Shown here: one piece after another, positions 1-5,895 of the stretch
How the letters are laid out: each line of letters begins with the position of its first letter
Numbering within the stretch: position 1 is the stretch's first letter
Origin: Kofleriaceae bacterium
Lineage (GTDB): Bacteria > Myxococcota_A > Polyangia > Haliangiales > Haliangiaceae
Direction of reading: 5' to 3'
Length of the DNA stretch: 14,166 bases
Assembly: GCA_016763395.1 (NCBI GenBank)
Contig: JAESTW010000050.1
Location: 1 to 14,166 of the forward strand
Program-made: the position numbers and the translations under genes
The notes under the pieces: model-generated
Databases searched by the model: none
Told to the model about the DNA's origin: nothing
Seen by the model: the letters and a program-made list of their open reading frames with translations, nothing else

Positions 1-532
1 CATCGTCCTTTCCACTGGCTTCGATTCGAATACTCAGATGGTGGCGTCCGGGAGCGATGTACCCCTCAAATCGCGGCGCATTCTTGTCTTCTGCGATGGT
101 GCCCTCGCTGTCATCGAAGATGTTTGCGCCATCGAGACGAATGGTGGCCCGAGTCACAGTGTAGTAGCGGGCCGAATCATAGCCGAGTCGCAGCGACAGG
201 CGTGTGGAGTACAAGGCGCTGGATACCGCTGATGCTCGTGCCTTGGACTGAAAGAGTCTGTCGCGCAGTTTGAAGTACTCTTCGCGCAGGCCTTCGAGAC
301 TGTCCGATGGGGCACTGCCTGGGGAAGTGCTATCTGGGGAGGTGGTTGATGTGTCCGAGGGAGGCGTGGCGGTGGTGCCTGACTCGTCTTCAAACCCCTC
401 GCCCGCGTCGTTGTCGGCGGCAGGACTTGATTCGTCGCCTTTGTCCGGCTGCGCAATGCTCGTTGCGCTGGACAAGAAGAGTGCTAGTCCGGTGGTGAGG
501 AGAATACCTCTTGTGTTTAGTTTTCGGAACAT
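1..532 (-). CDS. Secreted protein with acidic Ser/Thr/Pro-rich linker (3' end beyond window)
   Basis: Reading leftward from an ATG at 532 the frame stays open for 177 codons to the window edge, so the C-terminus is missing. The N-terminus (MFRKLNTRG, then a hydrophobic stretch, then SSATSIAQ) is a Sec signal peptide, probably cut near residue 27. Next comes a low-complexity acidic Ser/Thr/Pro linker (about 29-78), a short helical segment containing LREEYFKLRDRLFQSKARA, and a beta-rich part with LYSTRLSLRLGYDSARYY and FEGYIAPGRHHLSIRIEA. From memory this resembles a myxobacterial family that databases often label 'dihydrolipoamide acetyltransferase'; that name comes from the Ala/Pro-rich linker and I see no acyltransferase domain. 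It starts 8 nt after the stop of the preceding barrel gene, so it is probably in the same operon. A periplasmic partner of the two barrels is a reasonable inference. Confidence 0.75.
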   Translation of the reverse strand, partial: MFRKLNTRGILLTTGLALFLSSATSIAQPDKGDESSPAADNDAGEGFEDESGTTATPPSDTSTTSPDSTSPGSAPSDSLEGLREEYFKLRDRLFQSKARASAVSSALYSTRLSLRLGYDSARYYTVTRATIRLDGANIFDDSEGTIAEDKNAPRFEGYIAPGRHHLSIRIEASGKDD

Positions 533-540
533 AGGTAGTC

Positions 541-1263
541 TCAATTGGAAAATGGGAAGAAGACCGAGAGCCCGGCGGTGAGGGATAAATCGTTGACAAG
601 GAAACTTTCGTCCAGCAGTTCTTGCCTGAACACATGGTTTCGCAAATCGATTCGCAAGGCAAGGGCGTCTCCAATGAACAGCTTTGATCCGATGCCAGCG
701 ACCCCAGTTGCGCCTCTGCTGGTGGCCGAGTCAACTACACCAACCCCCATATCCACATGTATGTCGAAGCGTGCAATGCTCCCCCCGAGTCGCAGCTTGC
801 CGTACACCGGTGTCCAGAGAAGCAGACTTTCCACAAATCGGACAGTCGCGAAGTCATCTTCTAACACGACTCCTCGTTGGTCTTCAATCGCCCGAATGAT
901 GTCGGCATTGGCGTGGGTGAACGCGCCACCGATTTCAACTGCGGTAGTCTCGGTCATGTGAAAGGTGTACGAACCATTTAGGACATAGGTGCCGGAAAAC
1001 AGACCTGACACATAGTATCCACCGCCAAAGGAAAATTCATGTCGGGCCTGTTTGATGAATAACCTGTCGACAGAACCACGTCGCTTGCGTTTTACGGCCA
1101 GTCTGTCCGAGATGGCCTTGTCGATGCACTGCTCTGTCGGGCCAAAATCTGTCGGGCCAAAATCGATAGGCGCCTCTTTGGCGCTTGCACTACTCGGCGA
1201 GAATGCCAGAGCAAACATGCTAACGAGAGGGAGAAAAAGAGCGGTCGTCGGGGTAATTCTCAT
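541..1263 (-). CDS. Outer-membrane beta-barrel protein, second of a tandem pair
   Basis: This encodes 240 aa from the ATG at 1263. A longer reading from 1281 would put six polar residues ahead of the signal peptide. The 1263 start gives a clean Sec signal (MRITPTTALFLPL to SSASA) and an ATGA overlap with the upstream gene's TGA, the usual sign of translational coupling. The mature protein begins with a duplicated DFGPT, then EQCIDKAISDRL, a basic stretch, and alternating amphipathic strands such as FSFGGGYYVSGLFSG and LLLWTPVYGKLRLGG. It ends with strands LRIDLRNHVF and LTAGLSVFFPF, an aromatic C-terminus typical of BAM substrates. It is clearly paralogous to its upstream neighbour (shared CxDxxISDxL, LLWxPxxxKLRxG and LRxDxR). 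It fits the small outer-membrane barrel domain family common in myxobacteria. The Myxococcus GltA/GltB and NfsA/NfsB pairs are also adjacent barrels, but orthology cannot be judged here. Confidence 0.85.
   Translation of the reverse strand: MRITPTTALFLPLVSMFALAFSPSSASAKEAPIDFGPTDFGPTEQCIDKAISDRLAVKRKRRGSVDRLFIKQARHEFSFGGGYYVSGLFSGTYVLNGSYTFHMTETTAVEIGGAFTHANADIIRAIEDQRGVVLEDDFATVRFVESLLLWTPVYGKLRLGGSIARFDIHVDMGVGVVDSATSRGATGVAGIGSKLFIGDALALRIDLRNHVFRQELLDESFLVNDLSLTAGLSVFFPFSN
1135..1164. repeat. Perfect 15-bp tandem duplication within a barrel gene
   Basis: TGTCGGGCCAAAATC occurs twice back to back (1135-1149 and 1150-1164). The unit is five codons, so the frame is kept and the mature N-terminus of the barrel reads DFGPTDFGPT. 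The exact identity of the two copies, third codon positions included, suggests a recent slippage event. Confidence 0.95.
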
Positions 1264-1964
1264 AGACCCGTTGGTATCCAAAGTGCGATTCCAAAGGTCG
1301 CTGTAATGTTGTTGCTAAGCCGGGTTTCGGAAACGGCCTCCTGGATTAGGAGTATGTCTCGGATGTCGAAGCGAAGGGTGACCCATTGGCTCAAATACAT
1401 CTCTAAGGCCATTCCTGCCTGTGTGGCGATTCCTTGCACGCTTTCGTGCACCAGGCGTCCGCCACCCGCACTAAAGATAATGTCTGAGTGTACAATGCCA
1501 TCGCCCATTCGAAGTTTGGCGTGAATAGGTGACCACAGTAGAGATGCCATTGGCAGGTATCCCATGCTTGATTCGAATCGATCGTCACCAAAGAACTTGG
1601 ACAGTGGCTTGTCGAGATCAAGTGCGACTGGGGTCATGTCAAAAGACACTTCAAGTCCAAGATCTTCGGTTAGGTAGAAAGCGGCGGCTCCACCAACAAT
1701 ATAAGAGGAGGAGAGTAAGTCCGAGGCGAAGAGTCCGCCGCGAGCCACTACCTGTAGTTGGTGTTTTTTCAGGAACTCACGTTTTTGTACGCCTCTAGGG
1801 CGCAAACTCTGACCGAGCTGGTCACTGATGCTCTGGTCCAAGCAATTGGGGATCGCAGTCTCGGACGGTTTCTGCGCTGAGGCAGGGGAGGCAGAAAATA
1901 CCGTAGTAAATAGGCAGGCTCCTAAGATGGCTGCCAATGGCCTCCAGCGTATTGCCGTCATCAT
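1260..1964 (-). CDS. Outer-membrane beta-barrel protein, first of a tandem pair
   Basis: This encodes 234 aa. The frame is open upstream to 2018, but the ATG pair at 1964/1961 sits directly before a signal peptide (MMTAIRWRPLAAILGACLF to SASPASA), so I take 1964. An AGGGG lies 12 nt upstream, rather far for a ribosome binding site. The mature region has CLDQSISDQLGQSL, a basic turn, then amphipathic beta-strands including LLWSPIHAKLRMGDG and VTLRFDIRDILL. It ends in ITATFGIALWIP. The order of motifs is the same as in the next gene, which shows a gene duplication. It is predicted to sit in the outer membrane as a small barrel; no ligand or partner can be read from the sequence. It leads an operon with the two genes downstream and is divergent from the FHA-type activator gene. 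Confidence 0.85.
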   Translation of the reverse strand: MMTAIRWRPLAAILGACLFTTVFSASPASAQKPSETAIPNCLDQSISDQLGQSLRPRGVQKREFLKKHQLQVVARGGLFASDLLSSSYIVGGAAAFYLTEDLGLEVSFDMTPVALDLDKPLSKFFGDDRFESSMGYLPMASLLWSPIHAKLRMGDGIVHSDIIFSAGGGRLVHESVQGIATQAGMALEMYLSQWVTLRFDIRDILLIQEAVSETRLSNNITATFGIALWIPTGL

Positions 1965-2136
1965 CGCTCGCACAACCCCTAGGGTACCTCTGCTTTTTGC
2001 GATGCGACAGGTGTGCAACCACTTAAAGCATTCCTAGTTGAACTTCGAATCTGCGTTGCATTCTAGGGAAGGGCTTAGCTTCGAAATGAAGTGGCGCGCT
2101 CTGGCCGTATCGAACAAATAGCGCTAAAGTTTCGCC
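1965..2136. promoter_or_regulatory. Divergent intergenic region with short repeats
   Basis: This 172-nt region separates the barrel operon (minus) from the FHA activator gene (plus) and must hold both promoters. Visible structure: CTTCGAA at 2043-2049 and 2079-2085, containing the palindrome TTCGAA; the near-direct repeat GCATTCCTAG (2028-2037) and GCATTCTAG (2058-2066); and TGCAAC (2014-2019) facing GTTGCA (2055-2060). A TAGAAT on the minus strand (2065-2060) resembles a -10 box but has no convincing -35 partner. I see no clean sigma-54 -24/-12 element. Confidence 0.4.
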
Positions 2137-3495
2137 TTGGTGTCTAGAGCGGAAACACGAATACAACGGGACGCAGGTGTACCTACAGTCAACTTACGTA
2201 AATGTAAGTTGGTCGTGCTCAGAGGGCCCGAGAAGGGAACTGAATACATTGTCCAGGGGGAAGTGATCCGCGTCGGCAAGGGGGCGGAGAACGACTTAGT
2301 TGTGTCTGATGAGACGGTATCGCGAATGCACTTTGAGATAGTCCGGGATGCAAAGGGTTACCTGTTGCGGGACTTGGATTCGACCAACGGGACATTCTTG
2401 GACGGAGCGGAAATCCGTGAGGCGTACATTCGCGCAGGATCGGTAATTGCTGCTGGTGCTGCGGAGCTCAAGTTTAGTCCGTTTGAGGAACGCATCCAGA
2501 TCTTCCCGTCCGACAAAGAACAACTTGGTGAGATGGTGGGCTGCTCTCTGCCGATGCGTCAGATCTTCGGCTTGGTCGAGCGCATTGCACCGACGGACGC
2601 CACGGTACTTATCGAAGGGGAGACCGGCACAGGCAAAGACGTCATCGCCCGGACGGTTCACGCATTGTCGAAGCGCGGAGACAAGCCGTTTGTTGTAGTG
2701 GATTGTGGAGCGGTGTCGGGAACTCTCATCGAGAGTGAACTCTTTGGCCATGAAAAAGGATCGTTTACCGGAGCACACAACCGGAGAATTGGCGCGTTTG
2801 AGTATGCCAACGGTGGAACTGTTTTCCTCGACGAACTGGGAGAGCTATCCCTCGATTTACAACCGAAGCTATTGCGTGTTTTGGAGCAGCGAGAAATTCG
2901 CAGAGTAGGCTCCTCGGAGACGATTAAGGTCGATATTCGAATTGTTGCGGCAACTCGAATGAATCTAAAGAGTGAAATCGAAAAGGGAAAGTTCCGTGAG
3001 GATCTCTATTTCAGACTCAACGTGGTGCCGATTTTAGCACCTTCGTTGCGAGATCGGCGTGAGGACATTCCACTTCTTGCAAAGCTATTTATGGCCCAGC
3101 TTGCGGGGGACAGCGACTTCGTGTTGAGTGACTCTTCGCTCGCACTCTTATCCGCTCATGATTGGCCGGGGAACGTAAGAGAACTTCGCAATGTTTTGGA
3201 GCGTGCGATGGTCCTCAAGGCGGACCCTGGAGCGCTCGTCGCGCCATTGGGAGATGACGGTCTAACGGGAGTCGCTAAAGATTCGGCAGCCTCCGAGCTC
3301 GGCTTTGAGCCAGGGTTGTCGTTTCGAGATCAGAAAGAGCGATGGACCGATGAGTTCGAACGCCAGTACTTGCGTTGGCTGCTGGAAGAGGCAAAAGGCA
3401 ATATTTCAAAAGCCGCACGAGCTGCGGACATGGACAGGAAATACCTGCACAAGCTACTCAAGAAACACGGCATCGACCCCCGCAACATCGGGTAG
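2137..3495 (+). CDS. FHA-domain sigma-54-dependent transcriptional activator
   Basis: This encodes 452 aa. It is a DNA-binding activator that uses ATP to open promoters held by sigma-54 RNA polymerase. An N-terminal FHA domain (about 22-113) has IRVGKGAENDLVVSD, SRMHFEI and DLDSTNGTFLDG, the phosphothreonine-binding signature, so its input is probably Ser/Thr kinase signalling. The AAA+ domain (about 130-360) has Walker A GETGTGKD (161-168), the sigma-54 contact loop GSFTGA (208-213; Ser where the classic loop has Ala), Walker B VFLDELGEL (229-237), the arginine-finger segment REDLYFRLN and the motif WPGNVRELRN. A Fis-type helix-turn-helix lies at about 420-445 (AKGNISKAARAADMDRKYLHKL). The start is TTG at 2137 or GTG at 2140; neither has a clear ribosome binding site and no ATG lies ahead of the FHA domain. 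It converges on the DUF3570 gene with only 10 nt between stops. Its targets are unknown; the flanking envelope operons are candidates by position only. Confidence 0.95.
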   Translation: MVSRAETRIQRDAGVPTVNLRKCKLVVLRGPEKGTEYIVQGEVIRVGKGAENDLVVSDETVSRMHFEIVRDAKGYLLRDLDSTNGTFLDGAEIREAYIRAGSVIAAGAAELKFSPFEERIQIFPSDKEQLGEMVGCSLPMRQIFGLVERIAPTDATVLIEGETGTGKDVIARTVHALSKRGDKPFVVVDCGAVSGTLIESELFGHEKGSFTGAHNRRIGAFEYANGGTVFLDELGELSLDLQPKLLRVLEQREIRRVGSSETIKVDIRIVAATRMNLKSEIEKGKFREDLYFRLNVVPILAPSLRDRREDIPLLAKLFMAQLAGDSDFVLSDSSLALLSAHDWPGNVRELRNVLERAMVLKADPGALVAPLGDDGLTGVAKDSAASELGFEPGLSFRDQKERWTDEFERQYLRWLLEEAKGNISKAARAADMDRKYLHKLLKKHGIDPRNIG

Positions 3496-3505
3496 AGCCA
3501 ACAGC

Positions 3506-4783
3506 CTAATACCGAAAAAGAATTCCAAGCTGCAGAACGAAGGCGTCCAGCGTTTGGCCGCTAGAGAGGAATTGCCTGTCAATTCCCTCGCGGTTTTCCT
3601 CGATAGGATCGGAGGGCAGTTCGTCGAGCATGTAGATGTCCGCTTTTAGGTTGAAATCGATCTTGTCAAAGACACCCCAGACCGGTTCGCCGGACTCATC
3701 GAATTTGATGTAGCTGAGCTTGGCGCCAGTGACGATATTTCGCACTGAACCCAGCTCTCTATCGCCTGTGAAAAACTCGCCCGCGCTGCCTTCGATTTCA
3801 TAGAAGAACGCATCTTTAAAAAAAGTCGCCTCTCCCTGTTGGTAGATTCGAGTATTGAAACGCAGGAGCAGACTCGGACCGAAGTACTGGCTGTAGCCGA
3901 GCCCCGCAGTAAGGGAGTTAACCCCCCAAGTATCGCTATAGCCTCGAAGCATCAAGTGTAGGGCACTATGCAGGCTCGGCATGTATTTGTTGACCCGCGC
4001 CATGAGGGCAACCCTGCTGCGAACGTCCGGCAAAGCCTCTTGGGCCTCGACGCCGGAGACTCGGACACGGCGGTAGGGGTTGGCTTGGAACCCACGAAGT
4101 ACTTGTCCGAAAAGTCCAAACTGTGCCACTACAGATGGGGATATGTTTTGCGTCAATGTCGCCTGGGCAGTATCAATGGATAGGTCGCGCCAAACGCTAT
4201 CGGCAGCGATGTCGACACCCAGGATGCCCTTGTCTTTTTTACACGTTTGTTGCGCGGTAAGAGGACTTCTCTCCAGAGCGGTTGCCATGCCGTTGTCGAA
4301 ATCGCAAACCGCATCAAAACTGTGACTGTAGGAGAGCCCTAGGATGGTGTTCTTCCCCGGTAGGCTGATGTTGCCAGCCGCGGACACGGAGATGGAAGTG
4401 TAATCTCGTTCGACGGCTACGTTGCTGCTGATGCTCAGGTCTGAGCGCGCTCCCAAAATTGTGATACCAAAGCTACCGTCGTGCCGTACGTCGCTGAAAG
4501 TGGTGGCGGATGTGACGGCATCTACTGCATACACAGCCGCAGTAGCACCGGAAACAACATCAGAAGCGTATCCGATATCGATGGTTAAATGCTCTCCCAC
4601 ATCGACACCGAGATCCAGCTGTGGGTGTACTACGGTCAGCCCTCCGAGATTTCCTCGGCGTTTTTCTTGATACCAAGTGGTCGTAAAGTCGAACTTGTCC
4701 TCTGCCTGGGCGATCGTCGGCAAAAGGAGATAGGCTAGGGCTGGGCCCAAGGCGAGTCTAGGTGGAATTCGTAGAATGCTCAT
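3506..4783 (-). CDS. DUF3570-family outer-membrane beta-barrel with flavinylation-like motifs
   Basis: This encodes 425 aa from the ATG at 4783. The frame is open to 5014, but that extension runs through the DUF4266 gene and lacks sense. The Sec signal peptide (MSILRIPPRLALGPALAYLL) ends near AQA (27). The mature protein is rich in amphipathic strands and ends LQLGILFRY, with an aromatic last residue. DUF3570 hallmarks as I know them include VLRGFQANPYRRVRV, RSRVALMARV and LMLRGYSDTWGVNSLTAGLGYSQ. Residues 75-81 (DVVSGAT) and 88-94 (DAVTSAT) match the ApbE target consensus Dxx(S/T)(G/S)A(T/S). Two cysteines (in AVCDFDNG and QTCKKD) could form a loop disulfide. It lies 43 nt downstream of the DUF4266 gene; from memory DUF3570 and DUF4266 genes often neighbour each other. 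Family membership is fairly secure; flavin attachment is inference. Confidence 0.88.
   Translation of the reverse strand: MSILRIPPRLALGPALAYLLLPTIAQAEDKFDFTTTWYQEKRRGNLGGLTVVHPQLDLGVDVGEHLTIDIGYASDVVSGATAAVYAVDAVTSATTFSDVRHDGSFGITILGARSDLSISSNVAVERDYTSISVSAAGNISLPGKNTILGLSYSHSFDAVCDFDNGMATALERSPLTAQQTCKKDKGILGVDIAADSVWRDLSIDTAQATLTQNISPSVVAQFGLFGQVLRGFQANPYRRVRVSGVEAQEALPDVRSRVALMARVNKYMPSLHSALHLMLRGYSDTWGVNSLTAGLGYSQYFGPSLLLRFNTRIYQQGEATFFKDAFFYEIEGSAGEFFTGDRELGSVRNIVTGAKLSYIKFDESGEPVWGVFDKIDFNLKADIYMLDELPSDPIEENREGIDRQFLSSGQTLDAFVLQLGILFRY
4502..4561 (-). other. Coding segment for paired ApbE-type flavinylation-like motifs
   Basis: The DNA encodes DVVSGAT (4541-4561) and DAVTSAT (4502-4522), with six residues between them. 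In NqrC, RnfG and related FMN-binding proteins, ApbE attaches FMN by a phosphoester bond to the last Thr of a D-x-x-(S/T)-G-A-T motif. The first copy matches perfectly; the second has Ser in place of Gly. Whether either is modified cannot be told from the sequence. Confidence 0.5.
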
Positions 4784-4826
4784 GTGGGTCAATTTATTGT
4801 CGTATGGGACTAGATGCCGAGGACGT

Positions 4827-5123
4827 CTAGTTACAGCCGCAGCCGCCGCCACTGGCTCCTGTGCCACCGGCAGAACCTTCTCGATTGGAATGAATATGAC
4901 TGTCCGCCGCAGCCTCTTGCCCGTCCGAATCAAACTGCATGATTCGATCTGCAAGAAACTCCTTTTCGCTCGCTCGTACCGCTTGCCTGCCGCAGCCCAC
5001 TGCAATAAAAACAAGAGCCGCAGCCAATGCCGAGTTTAGGGCAGTTCTGCGCAGAAGAAGACTACGAAGAAGAAGGCTGCGCGAAGAAGGATTGCGAGTT
5101 CTAAAAGAAGATTGCCAAGCCAC
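4827..5123 (-). CDS. DUF4266-type small lipoprotein with C-terminal CGCN tail
   Basis: This encodes about 98 aa from GTG 5123 (or GTG 5126). The open frame extends to 5315 inside the upstream gene, but the only good ribosome binding site, AGGAG, lies 7 nt before GTG 5123, and no in-frame ATG precedes the signal. The gene therefore starts inside the 3' end of the SH3-barrel gene. The N-terminus is basic with a repeated RSLLL, followed by a hydrophobic segment (SALAAALVFIAVGC) with a lipobox-like end; Cys44 would be the lipidated residue. The mature part is about 55 aa: RIMQFDSDGQE, then HIHSNREGSAGG and TGASGGGCGCN. This matches my memory of DUF4266, which has a conserved MQFDxD segment, a SRE-like segment and a terminal GGGCGCN. 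It probably faces the periplasm or sits on the outer membrane. The function is unknown; the Cys-Gly-Cys tail could bind a metal or carry a modification. Confidence 0.8.
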   Translation of the reverse strand: MAWQSSFRTRNPSSRSLLLRSLLLRRTALNSALAAALVFIAVGCGRQAVRASEKEFLADRIMQFDSDGQEAAADSHIHSNREGSAGGTGASGGGCGCN

Positions 5124-5895
5124 CACTGTACTCCTGTCCGTTTGATGCTTGGTCGGGATCGAAAACAGTCCAGTTCCTGAAATCCAAGCGAAGGGTAATT
5201 TGTTTTTTGAAAGTAATCTCAAAGCCACCACCGGCGACCATTGCCATAAGTGTCTCTGAGCTCTGGGTAAAGTTGTCCGCCTTGGGGCGCAAGTGCGCAA
5301 CTCCGACACCAGCATTTAAGTAGGGCCCCACCGCAGCACCTGGAATCAGTCGCAAGGTCCAACCGAGACCTGCCAAGAATAGGTCTTCTTGGGCTCTTGG
5401 GCTCAAACCGGCAAAAGCTTCTAACGCAAAATACGGATCGACTAACCAAGCTGGCCGCAAAAAGAAGGTTCCCTCACCATCGAGAACACCAGCGGAAAAG
5501 CTAATTTCTACGTCCGCACGGGTCACAGGTGGCGGGCCCAGGATCGCGTCGTTTATCGCTCCGCCAATTCGTGAAAATAGCCCACGTTCTTCTCCGTCGA
5601 CTACTTCAAAGGGAAAGACGAGTTCTCCAAAGATCCAGCCCGTAGTTCCATCGTCGAGGCGTACTCGAAACCAGTAGCTGTGATTGCTGCGCTCCTCGAC
5701 CTCGAAAACGTCGCCACGTTCTGCAAAATAAATGCTTCGATACTGCGCGCCTGGCCCCGTATGCAGTGGCGCGTCGTTGCTGATAACTCGCAAGTACGCA
5801 TCGGCATTGGCATTGGATCCGAAGAGAGCGGCAGCGAAAAAGAACAAGAGCAAGGTGCAGCCAGCACCCCGGACAAGTCGGTAAGACGATTTCAT
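5101..5895 (-). CDS. SH3-domain outer-membrane beta-barrel protein
   Basis: This encodes 264 aa from the ATG at 5895, which overlaps the upstream TGA as ATGA; an alternative start at 5910 adds five residues. The signal peptide (MKSSYRLVRG, hydrophobic core, SNANA) ends near residue 31. Residues 34-96 form a bacterial SH3 domain: LRVISNDAPLHTGPGAQYRS, VFEVEERSNHSYWFRVRLDD and GTTGWIFGELV. After a linker (about 97-125, including GPPPV) comes a small beta-barrel domain with VEISFSAGVLDGEGTFFLRP, AVGPYLNAGVGVAH, QITLRLDFRNWTVF and terminal YSGGLAIFF. The LRLDFRNxxVF and FF-terminal pattern is shared with the two barrels at 541-1964, so all three seem to be one barrel family. SH3b domains often bind peptidoglycan or peptides, which would let this protein link wall and outer membrane; that role is inferred. 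Confidence 0.85.
   Translation of the reverse strand: MKSSYRLVRGAGCTLLLFFFAAALFGSNANADAYLRVISNDAPLHTGPGAQYRSIYFAERGDVFEVEERSNHSYWFRVRLDDGTTGWIFGELVFPFEVVDGEERGLFSRIGGAINDAILGPPPVTRADVEISFSAGVLDGEGTFFLRPAWLVDPYFALEAFAGLSPRAQEDLFLAGLGWTLRLIPGAAVGPYLNAGVGVAHLRPKADNFTQSSETLMAMVAGGGFEITFKKQITLRLDFRNWTVFDPDQASNGQEYSGGLAIFF
5131..5135 (-). promoter_or_regulatory. Ribosome binding site that fixes the DUF4266 gene start
   Basis: On the minus strand the sequence reads AGGAG-TACAGTG-GTG. The AGGAG lies inside the last codons of the SH3-barrel gene, 7 nt before GTG 5123 and 4 nt before GTG 5126. It supports a non-ATG, translationally coupled start. Confidence 0.6.

Noticed and set aside
390..734. Open frame on the minus strand overlapping two genes
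   Set aside because: It crosses the end of the barrel gene and start of the secreted-protein gene in another frame and has no signal, motif or start site support.
2091..2106. Sigma-54 promoter for the FHA activator (TGGCGCGCTCTGGCC)
   Set aside because: The -24-like GG is present but the -12 GC is one base off spacing and the TT before it is missing.
3496..3505. Terminator between the converging FHA activator and DUF3570 genes
   Set aside because: Only 10 nt separate the stops and no stem with a T-run spans them.
4784..5014. Longer start for the DUF3570 gene at 5014
   Set aside because: The extension runs antiparallel to no domain and overlaps the DUF4266 gene; the signal peptide begins exactly at ATG 4783.
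5045..5056. Perfect 12-bp palindrome TTCTGCGCAGAA as an operator
   Set aside because: It lies within coding sequence for the DUF4266 signal peptide in a CTT-rich repetitive stretch; a chance palindrome is more likely.
5124..5315. Longer start for the DUF4266 gene at 5315
   Set aside because: The extension is a frame shadow of the SH3-barrel gene; the AGGAG ribosome binding site and the lipoprotein signal both point to GTG 5123/5126.
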